Shown here: positions 1-6,700 of the stretch, piece by piece
How the letters are laid out: the number at the start of each line of letters is the position of its first letter
Position numbering within the stretch: position 1 is the first letter of the stretch
Assembly: GCA_027293245.1 (NCBI GenBank)
Contig: JAPUFZ010000339.1
Coordinates: forward strand, 1 to 7,950
Length of the DNA stretch: 7,950 nucleotides
Source of the DNA: Gammaproteobacteria bacterium
GTDB lineage: Bacteria; Pseudomonadota; Gammaproteobacteria; GCA-001735895
Direction of reading: 5' to 3'
The notes under the pieces: model-generated
What the model saw: the letters and a program-made list of their open reading frames with translations, nothing else
Databases searched by the model: none
What the model was told of the DNA's origin: nothing
Translations under genes and position numbers: made by a program

Positions 1-142
1 GAAATGCCTTCACTTCACCACCTTGCAACTCCGCCATCACCTTGGTTAATGCCGCTGTCAAGGTGGTCTTACCGTGATCAACATGACCGATAGTGCCCAC
101 ATTTACGTGGGGCTTGTTTCTCACAAATTTTTCTTTTGCCAC
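1..142 (-). CDS. tuf: Elongation factor Tu, N-terminal fragment (cut by window edge)
   Basis: EF-Tu is the cytoplasmic GTPase that carries aminoacyl-tRNA to the ribosomal A site. Only the first 47 codons are present, reading from 142 towards 1 and leaving the window. The translation begins [19 protein letters not shown], the family's canonical N-terminus, and contains the P-loop GHVDHGKT at residues 19-26, followed by TLTAALTKV. The start codon is GTG at 142-140. An in-frame TGA lies a few codons upstream with no other usable start between, and AGAGG at 155-151 is a Shine-Dalgarno sequence 8 nt from the GTG, so this start is well supported. It is the last visible gene of the str operon, 73 bp after fusA. 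Many gammaproteobacteria have two near-identical tuf genes; whether this one has a twin cannot be seen here. Confidence 0.97.
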   Translation of the reverse strand, partial: MAKEKFVRNKPHVNVGTIGHVDHGKTTLTAALTKVMAELQGGEVKAF

Positions 143-215
143 GACCTTTTCCTCTAAAAATCAAACACTGTAAATCGGTTGTTAGATTTCAAACAATACC
201 AGTCAAACAACCGCA
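143..215 (-). repeat. fusA-tuf spacer with inverted and direct repeats
   Basis: This 73-bp gap contains a perfect 8-bp inverted repeat: on the minus strand CGGTTGTT (213-206) and AACAACCG (183-176), with a 22-nt loop. It also holds TTGTTTGA twice (210-203 and 196-189) and a related TGTTTGA (167-161); the copies start 14 and 28 nt apart. A T-run just before the Shine-Dalgarno site does not follow the hairpin directly, so I do not call a terminator. A weak promoter-like pair (TTGACT at 207-202, then 16 bp to TAACAA) exists but the -10 is poor. The likeliest role is a processing or folding element between the two elongation factor genes; this is inference. Confidence 0.45.
151..155 (-). promoter_or_regulatory. 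Shine-Dalgarno site of tuf
   Basis: On the minus strand AGAGG (155-151) precedes the GTG start at 142 by 8 nt. This supports the non-ATG start of tuf, along with the conserved MAKEKF N-terminus. Confidence 0.8.
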
Positions 216-2312
216 TTAATCTCTGCCATGCACAATGGCGTCTGCAATACTCTTTGGCGCCTCAACATACTTTTCGAAGTCCATCGAATATGTCGCACGT
301 CCCTGGGTTGCCGAGCGCAGATCGGTTGCATAACCGAACATTTCTGCGAGTGGCACCGAGGCACGAATTATCTTGCCTGCTGCTGAGTCACCCATTCCGG
401 CAACCATTCCACGGCGACGATTCAGGTCACCCATCACGTCCCCCATGTAATCTTCAGGCGTTACCACTTCCACTTTCATCAGCGGTTCGAGCAACAGGGT
501 GTCCGCTGCCCTTGCTCCTTCGCGCAGTGCCTGCGAACCAGCCAGTTTGAACGCCATTTCGTTCGAATCGACATCATGATACGAGCCATCAAACAGGGTG
601 ACTTTGATATCAACCAGCGGAAAACCAGCAATAATACCGTTCTCCATTTGTTCCTGGACGCCCTTGTCAATCGCCGAAATATACTCGCGGGGCACTACAC
701 CACCGACTACCGCATTCTCAAATTCATAACCTGCCCCTGTCTCCAGCGGCTCCAGCTTTAGCCATACATGGCCATACATTCCACGCCCACCAGTCTGACG
801 CACGAACTTGCCTTCCTGCTCGACACTGTTGCGAATCGTTTCACGAAACGCGACCTGCGGCTTACCGATATTCGCTGCCACACTGAATTCACGCTTCATG
901 CGTTCGACAATTATATCCAGATGTAATTCACCCATCCCGGATATTATCGTTTGCCCCGATTCTTCGTCAGTATGTACTCTGAACGAGGGGTCTTCCTTTG
1001 CCAGTTTGGCAAGTGCTACACCCATTTTATCCTGATCCGACACCGTTTTCGGTTCTACCGCTACGGAAATTACCGGATCCGGAAACTCCATACGCTCGAG
1101 CATAATCCTGGCTGTAACATCGCACAGCGTATCGCCAGTGCTGACATCCTTGAGTCCAACTGCTGCCGCAATATCGCCAGCCCGGACTTCCTTTAACTCT
1201 TCGCGTGAATTGGCGTGCATCTGCAAAATTCGACCGATGCGCTCTTTCTTGCCGCGGACCGGGTTGAATACCCAATCACCCGTTTTTAAAGTTCCCGAGT
1301 AGACACGGAAGAACGTCAGGGTACCAACAAACGGATCTGTTGCTATCTTGAACGCCAACGCTGCGAAAGGCTCCTTATCATCAGCCTTTCTTTCATCTTC
1401 AGTTTCACCATCGTCGGAGACTCCCTTTATCGGGGGCACATCCGTCGGTGATGGCATATATCTAACGACTGCATCCAGTAACGCCTGCACACCTTTATTT
1501 TTAAAGGCACTGCCGCAAAATGCCGGTACGATTTCCCCTTTCAGGGTGCGGGAACGTATTCCCTGGTATATCTCGTCTTCACTCAAAGCACCGTCTTCAA
1601 GGTACTTTTCCATTAATTCGTCGTTCGCCTCAGCCGCAGCTTCGACCATTTTTTCGCGCCACTCTTCGCACTGACCTAGCATCTCAGCGGGAATGTCCTG
1701 TTCAACATAGCTAGTGCCCATGTTGGTTTCATCCCAGATGATGGCCTTCATCCGAACCAGATCCACAACCCCTTTAAACGCATCCTCGGCGCCAACGGCC
1801 AACTGCATGGGCACCGGATTGCTACCGAGTCGTTTGCGGATCTGATCGACCACCCGCAGAAAATCTGCACCCGAGCGGTCCATCTTGTTAACAAATGCCA
1901 TCCGTGGCACCTTGTACTTGTTCGCCTGCCGCCAAACCGTTTCGGACTGGGGCTCAACGCCGCCGACCGCACAAAACACCGCGCAGGCACCATCCAGCAC
2001 GCGCAACGAGCGCTCTACCTCGATGGTAAAGTCGACATGCCCCGGCGTATCAATAATATTGATTCGATGCTGGGCAAACTGTTCATCCATGCCTTTCCAG
2101 AAACAGGTTGTTGCAGCCGCGGTAATGGTGATACCACGCTCCTGTTCCTGCTCCATCCAGTCCATAATGGCCGCACCGTCATGCACTTCACCTATCTTGT
2201 GCGAAACGCCTGTATAAAACAGAATCCGTTCCGTGGTGGTGGTTTTGCCTGCATCGATATGGGCCATAATGCCAATATTTCGATACTGTGTAATCGGGGT
2301 CGTACGAGCCAC
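216..2312 (-). CDS. fusA: Elongation factor G (translocase GTPase)
   Basis: EF-G drives GTP-dependent translocation of tRNA and mRNA through the ribosome and, with RRF, ribosome recycling. The 698-aa product is complete (E. coli about 704). G-domain motifs are all present: AHIDAGKTT at residues 17-25, RGITI at 59-63, DTPGH at 88-92, NKMD at 142-145 and GSAFKN at 267-272. Domain II follows (about 290-400), then III (about 405-480, including [18 protein letters not shown]), IV (about 482-605) and V (about 610-690, [14 protein letters not shown] through [10 protein letters not shown]). The domain IV tip loop SYHDVDS at 577-583 carries the expected His579, equivalent to E. coli His583. The start is GTG at 2312-2310: an in-frame TAA lies at 2318-2316, the first internal Met is residue 16, and MARTTPI is the family's N-terminus. 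The stop is TAA. The gene follows an unusually long 239-bp spacer after rpsG and precedes tuf by 73 bp. No inactivating change is seen. Confidence 0.99.
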   Translation of the reverse strand: MARTTPITQYRNIGIMAHIDAGKTTTTERILFYTGVSHKIGEVHDGAAIMDWMEQEQERGITITAAATTCFWKGMDEQFAQHRINIIDTPGHVDFTIEVERSLRVLDGACAVFCAVGGVEPQSETVWRQANKYKVPRMAFVNKMDRSGADFLRVVDQIRKRLGSNPVPMQLAVGAEDAFKGVVDLVRMKAIIWDETNMGTSYVEQDIPAEMLGQCEEWREKMVEAAAEANDELMEKYLEDGALSEDEIYQGIRSRTLKGEIVPAFCGSAFKNKGVQALLDAVVRYMPSPTDVPPIKGVSDDGETEDERKADDKEPFAALAFKIATDPFVGTLTFFRVYSGTLKTGDWVFNPVRGKKERIGRILQMHANSREELKEVRAGDIAAAVGLKDVSTGDTLCDVTARIMLERMEFPDPVISVAVEPKTVSDQDKMGVALAKLAKEDPSFRVHTDEESGQTIISGMGELHLDIIVERMKREFSVAANIGKPQVAFRETIRNSVEQEGKFVRQTGGRGMYGHVWLKLEPLETGAGYEFENAVVGGVVPREYISAIDKGVQEQMENGIIAGFPLVDIKVTLFDGSYHDVDSNEMAFKLAGSQALREGARAADTLLLEPLMKVEVVTPEDYMGDVMGDLNRRRGMVAGMGDSAAGKIIRASVPLAEMFGYATDLRSATQGRATYSMDFEKYVEAPKSIADAIVHGRD

Positions 2313-2322
2313 ACCTTATTGC

Positions 2323-2327
2323 CTTGC
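2323..2327 (-). promoter_or_regulatory. Probable Shine-Dalgarno site of fusA
   Basis: The minus strand reads CAAGGCAATAAGGTGTG up to the GTG start at 2312. The first AAGG lies 9-10 nt before the start, a normal distance. The second AAGG directly abuts the start and is too close to serve. The site is modest for such a highly expressed gene, so coupling to upstream translation or mRNA folding may contribute. Confidence 0.5.
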
Positions 2328-2418
2328 TTATTTGAGAGTCTTTGATTAATTCTGAGTCATTCAGATGCGCAGGAAAAGTCCCGGGGCGCCGGACCGGTCA
2401 GGTCGAGGCGCGAATCGC

Positions 2419-2446
2419 AGCGAAGACCCAAAGCACTCGCTTCGCT
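2419..2446. repeat. 7-bp inverted repeat in rpsG-fusA spacer
   Basis: On the plus strand AGCGAAG (2419-2425) and CTTCGCT (2440-2446) are perfect reverse complements around a 14-nt loop. They lie in the GC-rich core of the spacer, and no T-tract follows on the minus strand, so this is not an intrinsic terminator. Confidence 0.5.
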
Positions 2447-2447
2447 C

Positions 2448-2472
2448 ATGGGGCCAGCTTTAGTAACCCCAT
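2448..2472. repeat. 6-bp inverted repeat in rpsG-fusA spacer
   Basis: ATGGGG (2448-2453) and CCCCAT (2467-2472) are reverse complements around a 13-nt loop, next to the inverted repeat at 2419-2446. Together they could form tandem hairpins in the rpsG-fusA mRNA. Confidence 0.4.
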
Positions 2473-2551
2473 TCGTAAGACTTGCAACGACGAGCCGGCT
2501 TATTTTGACCAGCAGCTGTTGATTCATGAATTGATCATAGACTCCCTACTA

Positions 2552-3022
2552 TTACCAGCGGAAATGTGCGAAAGCTTTATTCGCTTCAGCCATCCGATGC
2601 GTATCTTCACGCTTTTTCACAGCTGACCCTTTGCTCTCGGAAGCATCCAGAAGTTCACCAGCGAGCTTTTGCGACATGGTTTTTTCGCCGCGCTTTTGCG
2701 CCGCTTCAATCAACCAGCGCATCGCCAGGGTATTTCGGCGTGAAGCACGAACTTCAACTGGAACCTGGTAAGTAGCACCACCCACGCGGCGGGATTTAAC
2801 CTCGACCATCGGTCGAACATTTTCCAGCGCCTTTTCCATTAACTCGACTGAGTCTATGCTACTTTTTTGCGAAACATTATCGAGCGCGTAATACATGATC
2901 CGTTCCGCAGTGGACTTTTTACCATTGCGCATGATCATGTTGATAAATTTTGCTATCTGCAGATCATGAAACTTCGGATCTGGCAGAATTTCTCTTTTGG
3001 GGACTTCTCTACGTCTTGGCAT
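2552..3022 (-). CDS. rpsG: 30S ribosomal protein S7
   Basis: S7 is a primary assembly protein of the 30S head: it binds the 3' major domain of 16S rRNA and sits beside the E site. In E. coli it also represses the str operon. The 156-aa product equals the short S7 form that ends in HFRW/HYRW. Conserved blocks are visible: MPRRR at the N-terminus, [35 protein letters not shown] at about 66-82, [19 protein letters not shown] and the C-terminal [20 protein letters not shown]. The start is ATG at 3022 with a modest AGGT (3035-3032) about 10 nt upstream; the stop is TAA. It lies 18 bp after rpsL, so the two are certainly cotranscribed. That gap is much shorter than the roughly 100-nt E. coli rpsL-rpsG region where S7 binds its own mRNA. 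Confidence 0.99.
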   Translation of the reverse strand: MPRRREVPKREILPDPKFHDLQIAKFINMIMRNGKKSTAERIMYYALDNVSQKSSIDSVELMEKALENVRPMVEVKSRRVGGATYQVPVEVRASRRNTLAMRWLIEAAQKRGEKTMSQKLAGELLDASESKGSAVKKREDTHRMAEANKAFAHFRW

Positions 3023-3040
3023 TTAAAGTTTACCTGTGAC

Positions 3041-3415
3041 TTATGACTTGGGACGCTTGGCGCCATACTTTGAGCGACCCTGCCGGCGGGTCGGCACGCC
3101 CTGGGTATCGAGGCTGCCACGAACCACGTGGTAGCGTACACCCGGCAGGTCCTTGACCCGACCACCTCTAACCAGAACCACCGAGTGCTCCTGTAAATTG
3201 TGGCCTTCACCACCAATATAAGATGCGACTTCATAACCAGTGGTCAACCGCACCCGGGCCACTTTCCTCAATGCTGAGTTAGGCTTTTTTGGTGTCGTTG
3301 TATAAACCCGGGTACAAACACCACGCTTTTGCGGGGATGCCTCGAGTGCAGGTACGTTACTCTTTGAGCGTTTTGACTGACGCGGTTTACGTACCAACTG
3401 GTTAACTGTTGCCAT
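3041..3415 (-). CDS. rpsL: 30S ribosomal protein S12
   Basis: S12 sits at the 30S decoding centre and influences accuracy and tRNA selection; it is the classic streptomycin-resistance locus. The 124-aa product matches the family length. It begins [12 protein letters not shown] and carries [20 protein letters not shown] (residues 32-51), [32 protein letters not shown] (65-96) and a basic tail ending in KYGAKRPKS. Lys43 in PKKPNS and Lys88 in GGRVKDLPG are the unmutated, streptomycin-sensitive residues (Met counted as 1). Asp89, the site of methylthiolation by RimO in E. coli, is present. The start is ATG at 3415, with AGGAG at 3430-3426 as a strong Shine-Dalgarno site; the stop is TAA. It is the first gene of the str operon, and its leader carries the promoter and hairpins listed separately. 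Confidence 0.99.
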   Translation of the reverse strand: MATVNQLVRKPRQSKRSKSNVPALEASPQKRGVCTRVYTTTPKKPNSALRKVARVRLTTGYEVASYIGGEGHNLQEHSVVLVRGGRVKDLPGVRYHVVRGSLDTQGVPTRRQGRSKYGAKRPKS

Positions 3416-3425
3416 CGATTCAACT

Positions 3426-3430
3426 CTCCT
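3426..3430 (-). promoter_or_regulatory. Shine-Dalgarno site of rpsL
   Basis: AGGAG (3430-3426, within AGGAGAG) lies 10 nt before the rpsL ATG. It is the strongest ribosome binding site in the window and fixes the start of rpsL. Confidence 0.85.
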
Positions 3431-3552
3431 GCGAGCAGACTACTAAATTTCACATCTATAAAAGCAGGACCTAGTTATTTTTGGCCTGCCGGTTGCACAT
3501 GGAAGCTCAGGCAAAGTCCGTGGCTGTAAGCCATTGATTTTGCTTGTAAATG

Positions 3553-3577
3553 AAAAAACAGAATACTTCTGTTTTCG
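3553..3577 (-). terminator. Weak terminator-like or pause hairpin in the str leader
   Basis: On the minus strand AAAACAGAA (3575-3567) pairs perfectly with TTCTGTTTT (3563-3555) around a 3-nt loop GTA, and the descending arm runs into six consecutive Ts (3558-3553). The stem has only two G-C pairs, so as an intrinsic terminator it would be weak; a pause or attenuation site is equally plausible. It lies roughly 90-110 nt into the inferred leader and 137 nt before rpsL. Confidence 0.35.
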
Positions 3578-3619
3578 ATCTCTTAAGAATTCATTAAGGA
3601 ATAATTCAGAGCTTCCCAC

Positions 3620-3656
3620 AATAAACAACAGGCTATACATATGACTGTATAGCCTG
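3620..3656 (-). terminator. Intrinsic terminator-like hairpin after rpoC
   Basis: On the minus strand CAGGCTATACA (3656-3646) and TGTATAGCCTG (3639-3629) form a perfect 11-bp stem with the 6-nt loop GTCATA, followed by the T-rich TTGTTTATT (3628-3620). No T-run follows on the other strand, so it is oriented to end rpoBC transcription. The tail is interrupted by G and A, so termination may be partial. It also lies just downstream of the str promoter, so it would form at the extreme 5' end of the rpsL transcript. Confidence 0.65.
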
Positions 3657-3660
3657 CTAT

Positions 3661-3696
3661 CAGGGGGCGGAATTTTAGGGACGAAACCGCCTCCTG
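3661..3696. repeat. 10-bp imperfect inverted repeat overlapping the str promoter
   Basis: On the plus strand CAGGGGGCGG (3661-3670) and CCGCCTCCTG (3687-3696) are complementary except for one G/T position, with a 16-nt loop. In rpoC readthrough RNA this becomes a stem with one A-C mismatch, tandem to the stronger hairpin at 3656-3629. It has no T-tract. The arms coincide with the promoter's spacer and discriminator, with the outer edge touching the -35 box, so the symmetry may be fortuitous. Confidence 0.45.
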
Positions 3697-3700
3697 TCAA
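3672..3700 (-). promoter_or_regulatory. Sigma70-type promoter of the str operon
   Basis: The minus strand has TTGACA (3700-3695), exactly 17 bp, then TAAAAT (3677-3672): a perfect -35 box, optimal spacing and a 5 of 6 match at -10. The bases after the -10 are TCCGCCCCCT (3671-3662), an almost pure G/C discriminator like those of stringently controlled rRNA and ribosomal protein promoters. Transcription probably starts around 3665-3660. AT-rich bases upstream of the -35 box (AAATAA) could be a weak UP element. The promoter sits between the rpoC stop and the hairpin at 3656-3629 and points at rpsL, so it most likely drives rpsL-rpsG-fusA-tuf. Confidence 0.75.
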
Positions 3701-3727
3701 CCGCTTATTTGCTGGCTTTTAAGGCCC

Positions 3728-6700
3728 TTAGTCGGATACTGTCGCTTCCACCGGAGTCGCTTCATCCGTTGCTTCGATAACTATTTCCTCAGATTCCGAT
3801 TCCGGCATGATTGGCATAATCGGTTGTATACGCATGCGCCGGCGTTCTTCATGGTATGTCTGCCCCGTTCCAGCTGGAATCAGACGGCCGACAATAACAT
3901 TTTCCTTGAGCCCACGGAGGTCATCCTTCGCACCTCGCACGGCTGCTTCGGTGAGTACGCGTGTAGTCTCCTGGAACGACGCGGCGGAAATAAACGATTC
4001 GGTTACCAACGATGCCTTGGTAATACCCAGCAAATCCTGTTCATAGGTTGCCGGCGTCTTGTTCATCGCGATTGCCTTGTCGTTAGTATCGAGTACACGC
4101 GCCTTATCGACCTGGTCACCCCGCAACAAACGCGTATCACCACCATTCACAATGGTCACTTTACGCAACATCTGGCGTACGATCACCTCGATGTGCTTGT
4201 CGTTGATAGCCACACCCTGCAAGCGATACACGTCCTGCACTTCGTTGACCATATAGTTAGTCAGGTCCTTGAGGCCCTTGACCCGTACAATGTCGTGTGA
4301 ATCGAGTTCACCATCAACCAGCAATTCTCCTTTCTCGACATGCTCACCTTCGAACACATTTATGTGGCGAAATTTATGAATCAGGGTTTCGATCGACTCG
4401 CCATCGCTATTGGTGATAACCAGACGTTTCTTGCCCTTGGTTTCCTTGCCATAAGAGACGGTACCGGTCATTTCTGCCATGATTGCCGGCTCTTTCGGCT
4501 TTCTTGCTTCAAACAGGTCCGCCACGCGGGGTAAACCACCGGTGATATCGCGATTCTTCGAGGTTTCCTGCGGAATTCGCGCTAATCCGTCACCCACCTT
4601 GATAGAGGCTCCATCTTCAACGTTTACCAGAGCGCCCCCGGGCAGCATATAATGCGCTGGGATGTTGGTTCCGGCATAACATAGCGCTTTACCCTTGGCA
4701 TCGATCAGCCCGATGGTAGGATGTAGTTCCTTACCGGCATTGGAGCGAATTGAATCGGCCATGATTTCTATCGAACCCAGACCGGTCATCTCATCAAGCT
4801 TGTGTTGGACCGTTACCGCTTCGACAAAATCAGAAAACTTGACCTTGCCGGCAACCTCGGTAATCACCGGGTGCATATGCGGGTCCCAGTTCGCCAGGGT
4901 TTGACCAGCCTTGGCTTTTTTACCATCTTTTATGGCAAATTCAGAGCCGTAAGGAATTTTATAACGTTCTTTCTCGCGACCATCAGCGTCGATGATACCG
5001 ACTTCTCCGGAGCGCGATACTGCGATCAGTTTGCCGGCCGAATTTTCCACCACCTTGACATTATGAAACCGGGTTGTACCGGCATTCTTGATCTCGATAC
5101 TATTAACCGAAGCCGAACTACTCGCGGCGCCACCAATATGGAAGGTGCGCATGGTTAACTGGGTTCCGGGTTCACCAATCGATTGTGCCGCGATGACGCC
5201 TACAGCCTCACCTTTGCCAACCAGGTGCCCGCGCGCCAGTTCACGACCGTAACATTTCACGCACAGACCATGTCGCGCTTCGCAGGTCACTGCCGAGCGC
5301 ACGATAAGTTCATCGACACCGATGTCGTTGATCAAATCAACTTCACTTTCCTCGATTAAGGTGCCCCTTGCTATCAGGACCTTGCCTTCAGCATCTTCCA
5401 GATCCTGTTGTAACACACGGCCCAGTACCCGTTCGCCAAGTTCGACAACAATATCACCGCCCTCGATAACAGGACGTAATTCGATACCCTGTTCGGTACC
5501 ACAATCGTCCATGTTAACCACCAGGTCCTGCGAGACATCGACCAGGCGCCGTGTCAGGTACCCGGAGTTGGCTGTTTTCAATGCCGTATCGGCCAGTCCT
5601 TTACGCGCACCGTGGGTAGAGATGAAATATTGAAGTACATCGAGACCTTCACGGAAGTTTGCAGTAATCGCATTTTCAATAATTGAACCATCCGGCTTCG
5701 CCATCAGTCCACGCATACCAGCCAGCTGCCTGATTTGTGCAGCTGAACCACGCGCGCCGGAATCAGCCATTATGAATATCGAGTTAAACGAATCCTGTAC
5801 GACTTCGTTACCCTCGGCATCGATGACCTTTTCCTTGCCAATCTCGTCCATCATCGCCCGCGCTACCTTGTCGTTTGTATGCGACCAGATGTCGACTACC
5901 TTGTTATAACGCTCACCGGAGGTCACCAGACCCGTGGTCCATTGTTTTTCGATTCCCTTGATTTCTTTCTCGGCGTTAGCGATCAACTCCGCTTTTGAAT
6001 CGGGTATGATCATGTCATTGACACCGATCGAGATACCCGATTTAGTCGCGTAGTGATAGCCTGTATACATCAACTGATCGGCGAGAATGACGGTTTCCTT
6101 TAGTCCAACTTCGCGATAACAGGCGTCGATCAAGTTCGACACATTTTTCTTATCCAGGGTCATGTTGATCTGATCGAAGGACAGGCCCTCCGGCAACAGA
6201 TCACTCAGGATTGCGCGACCCACGGTAGTGTCGACCAGACGAATGACTTTGACTTTATTGCCATCATCATCGATCTGATACTCTACCACCCGACACCTGA
6301 TTTTGGCATGCAGCCCCACCACCTTGGTGTGATAAGCGCGTAACGCCTCTTTCGAATCTGCGAACACCATGCCTTCACCCTGCACATTGATTTTATCCCG
6401 GGTCATGTAATAAAGACCGAGGATAATATCCTGTGTCGGTACGATGATCGGCTTACCGTTAGCCGGCGACAGAATATTGTTTGTCGACATCATCAGGGTA
6501 CGCACTTCGAGCTGTGCCTCGATTGATAAAGGCACGTGTACCGCCATCTGGTCGCCGTCAAAGTCAGCATTGAAAGCAGTACATACCAGTGGATGCAGTT
6601 GTATTGCCTTGCCCTCGATCAGAATTGGCTCAAATGCCTGGATTCCGAGCCGATGCAAAGTCGGCGCACGGTTAAGCATGATCGGGTGTTCACGAATGAC

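Larger units (their letters stand above)
2313..2551 (-). other. Enlarged rpsG-fusA intergenic spacer
   Basis: This 239-bp gap separates two genes that usually lie within a few tens of bases in str operons. Counting by hand, the block 2371-2460 is about 65% GC, against about 38% GC for 2313-2370 and about 44% for 2461-2551. The block contains short palindromes: GACCGGTC (2392-2399) and GGCGCC (2385-2390). Two longer inverted repeats are given separately. ATTCATGAAT, a perfect 10-bp palindrome, lies at 2522-2531. A 56-codon open frame (2527-2357, minus) crosses the block without a well-placed ribosome binding site. I see no tRNA, no convincing promoter and no terminator with a T-tract. A dispersed intergenic repeat or structured RNA inserted between rpsG and fusA would explain the composition step, but that is inference. 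Confidence 0.6.
3416..3727 (-). other. rpoC-rpsL intergenic region: str operon promoter and leader
   Basis: This 312-bp gap contains, in transcription order, a sigma70-type promoter starting 27 nt past the rpoC stop, a strong hairpin with a T-rich tail, an A/T-rich segment with a weaker hairpin ending in six Ts, a small 5-bp hairpin (TGGCT/AGCCA, 3533-3521) and the rpsL Shine-Dalgarno site. The inferred rpsL leader is therefore about 245 nt. A frame starting at ATG 3640 stays open for 65 codons and ends with TAG at 3445-3443, but lacks a clear ribosome binding site and resembles nothing I recognise. The region separates the rpoBC unit from the ribosomal protein genes and is the obvious control point for the operon. 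Confidence 0.7.

Noticed and set aside
186..207. Possible tuf promoter: TTGACT, 16 bp, TAACAA
   Set aside because: The -10 element matches consensus poorly (3 of 6), and cotranscription with fusA explains tuf expression.
179..550. Plus-strand open frame of 123 codons opposite the end of fusA
   Set aside because: It lies antisense to strongly conserved EF-G domain V and resembles no known protein; it is a shadow of the coding strand.
2342..2626. Plus-strand open frame of 94 codons across the rpsG-fusA spacer into rpsG
   Set aside because: It overlaps the conserved S7 C-terminus in antisense, has no ribosome binding site and no recognisable motif. The spacer alone does not justify a gene on this strand.
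3443..3700. Upstream TTG start extending the leader open frame to 85 codons
   Set aside because: The TTG is the first three bases of the -35 box, so the str transcript could not contain it. Only the shorter ATG version is worth mentioning.
3728..3862. Divergent, acidic C-terminal tail of beta' as a possible frameshift or fusion
   Set aside because: The conserved core runs to residue 1360, and the total length (1404) is normal. This tail is variable across the family.
3824..4300. Plus-strand open frame of 158 codons opposite the rpoC 3' part
   Set aside because: It is fully antisense to conserved beta' sequence, has no ribosome binding site or neighbours on that strand, and has low-complexity composition.
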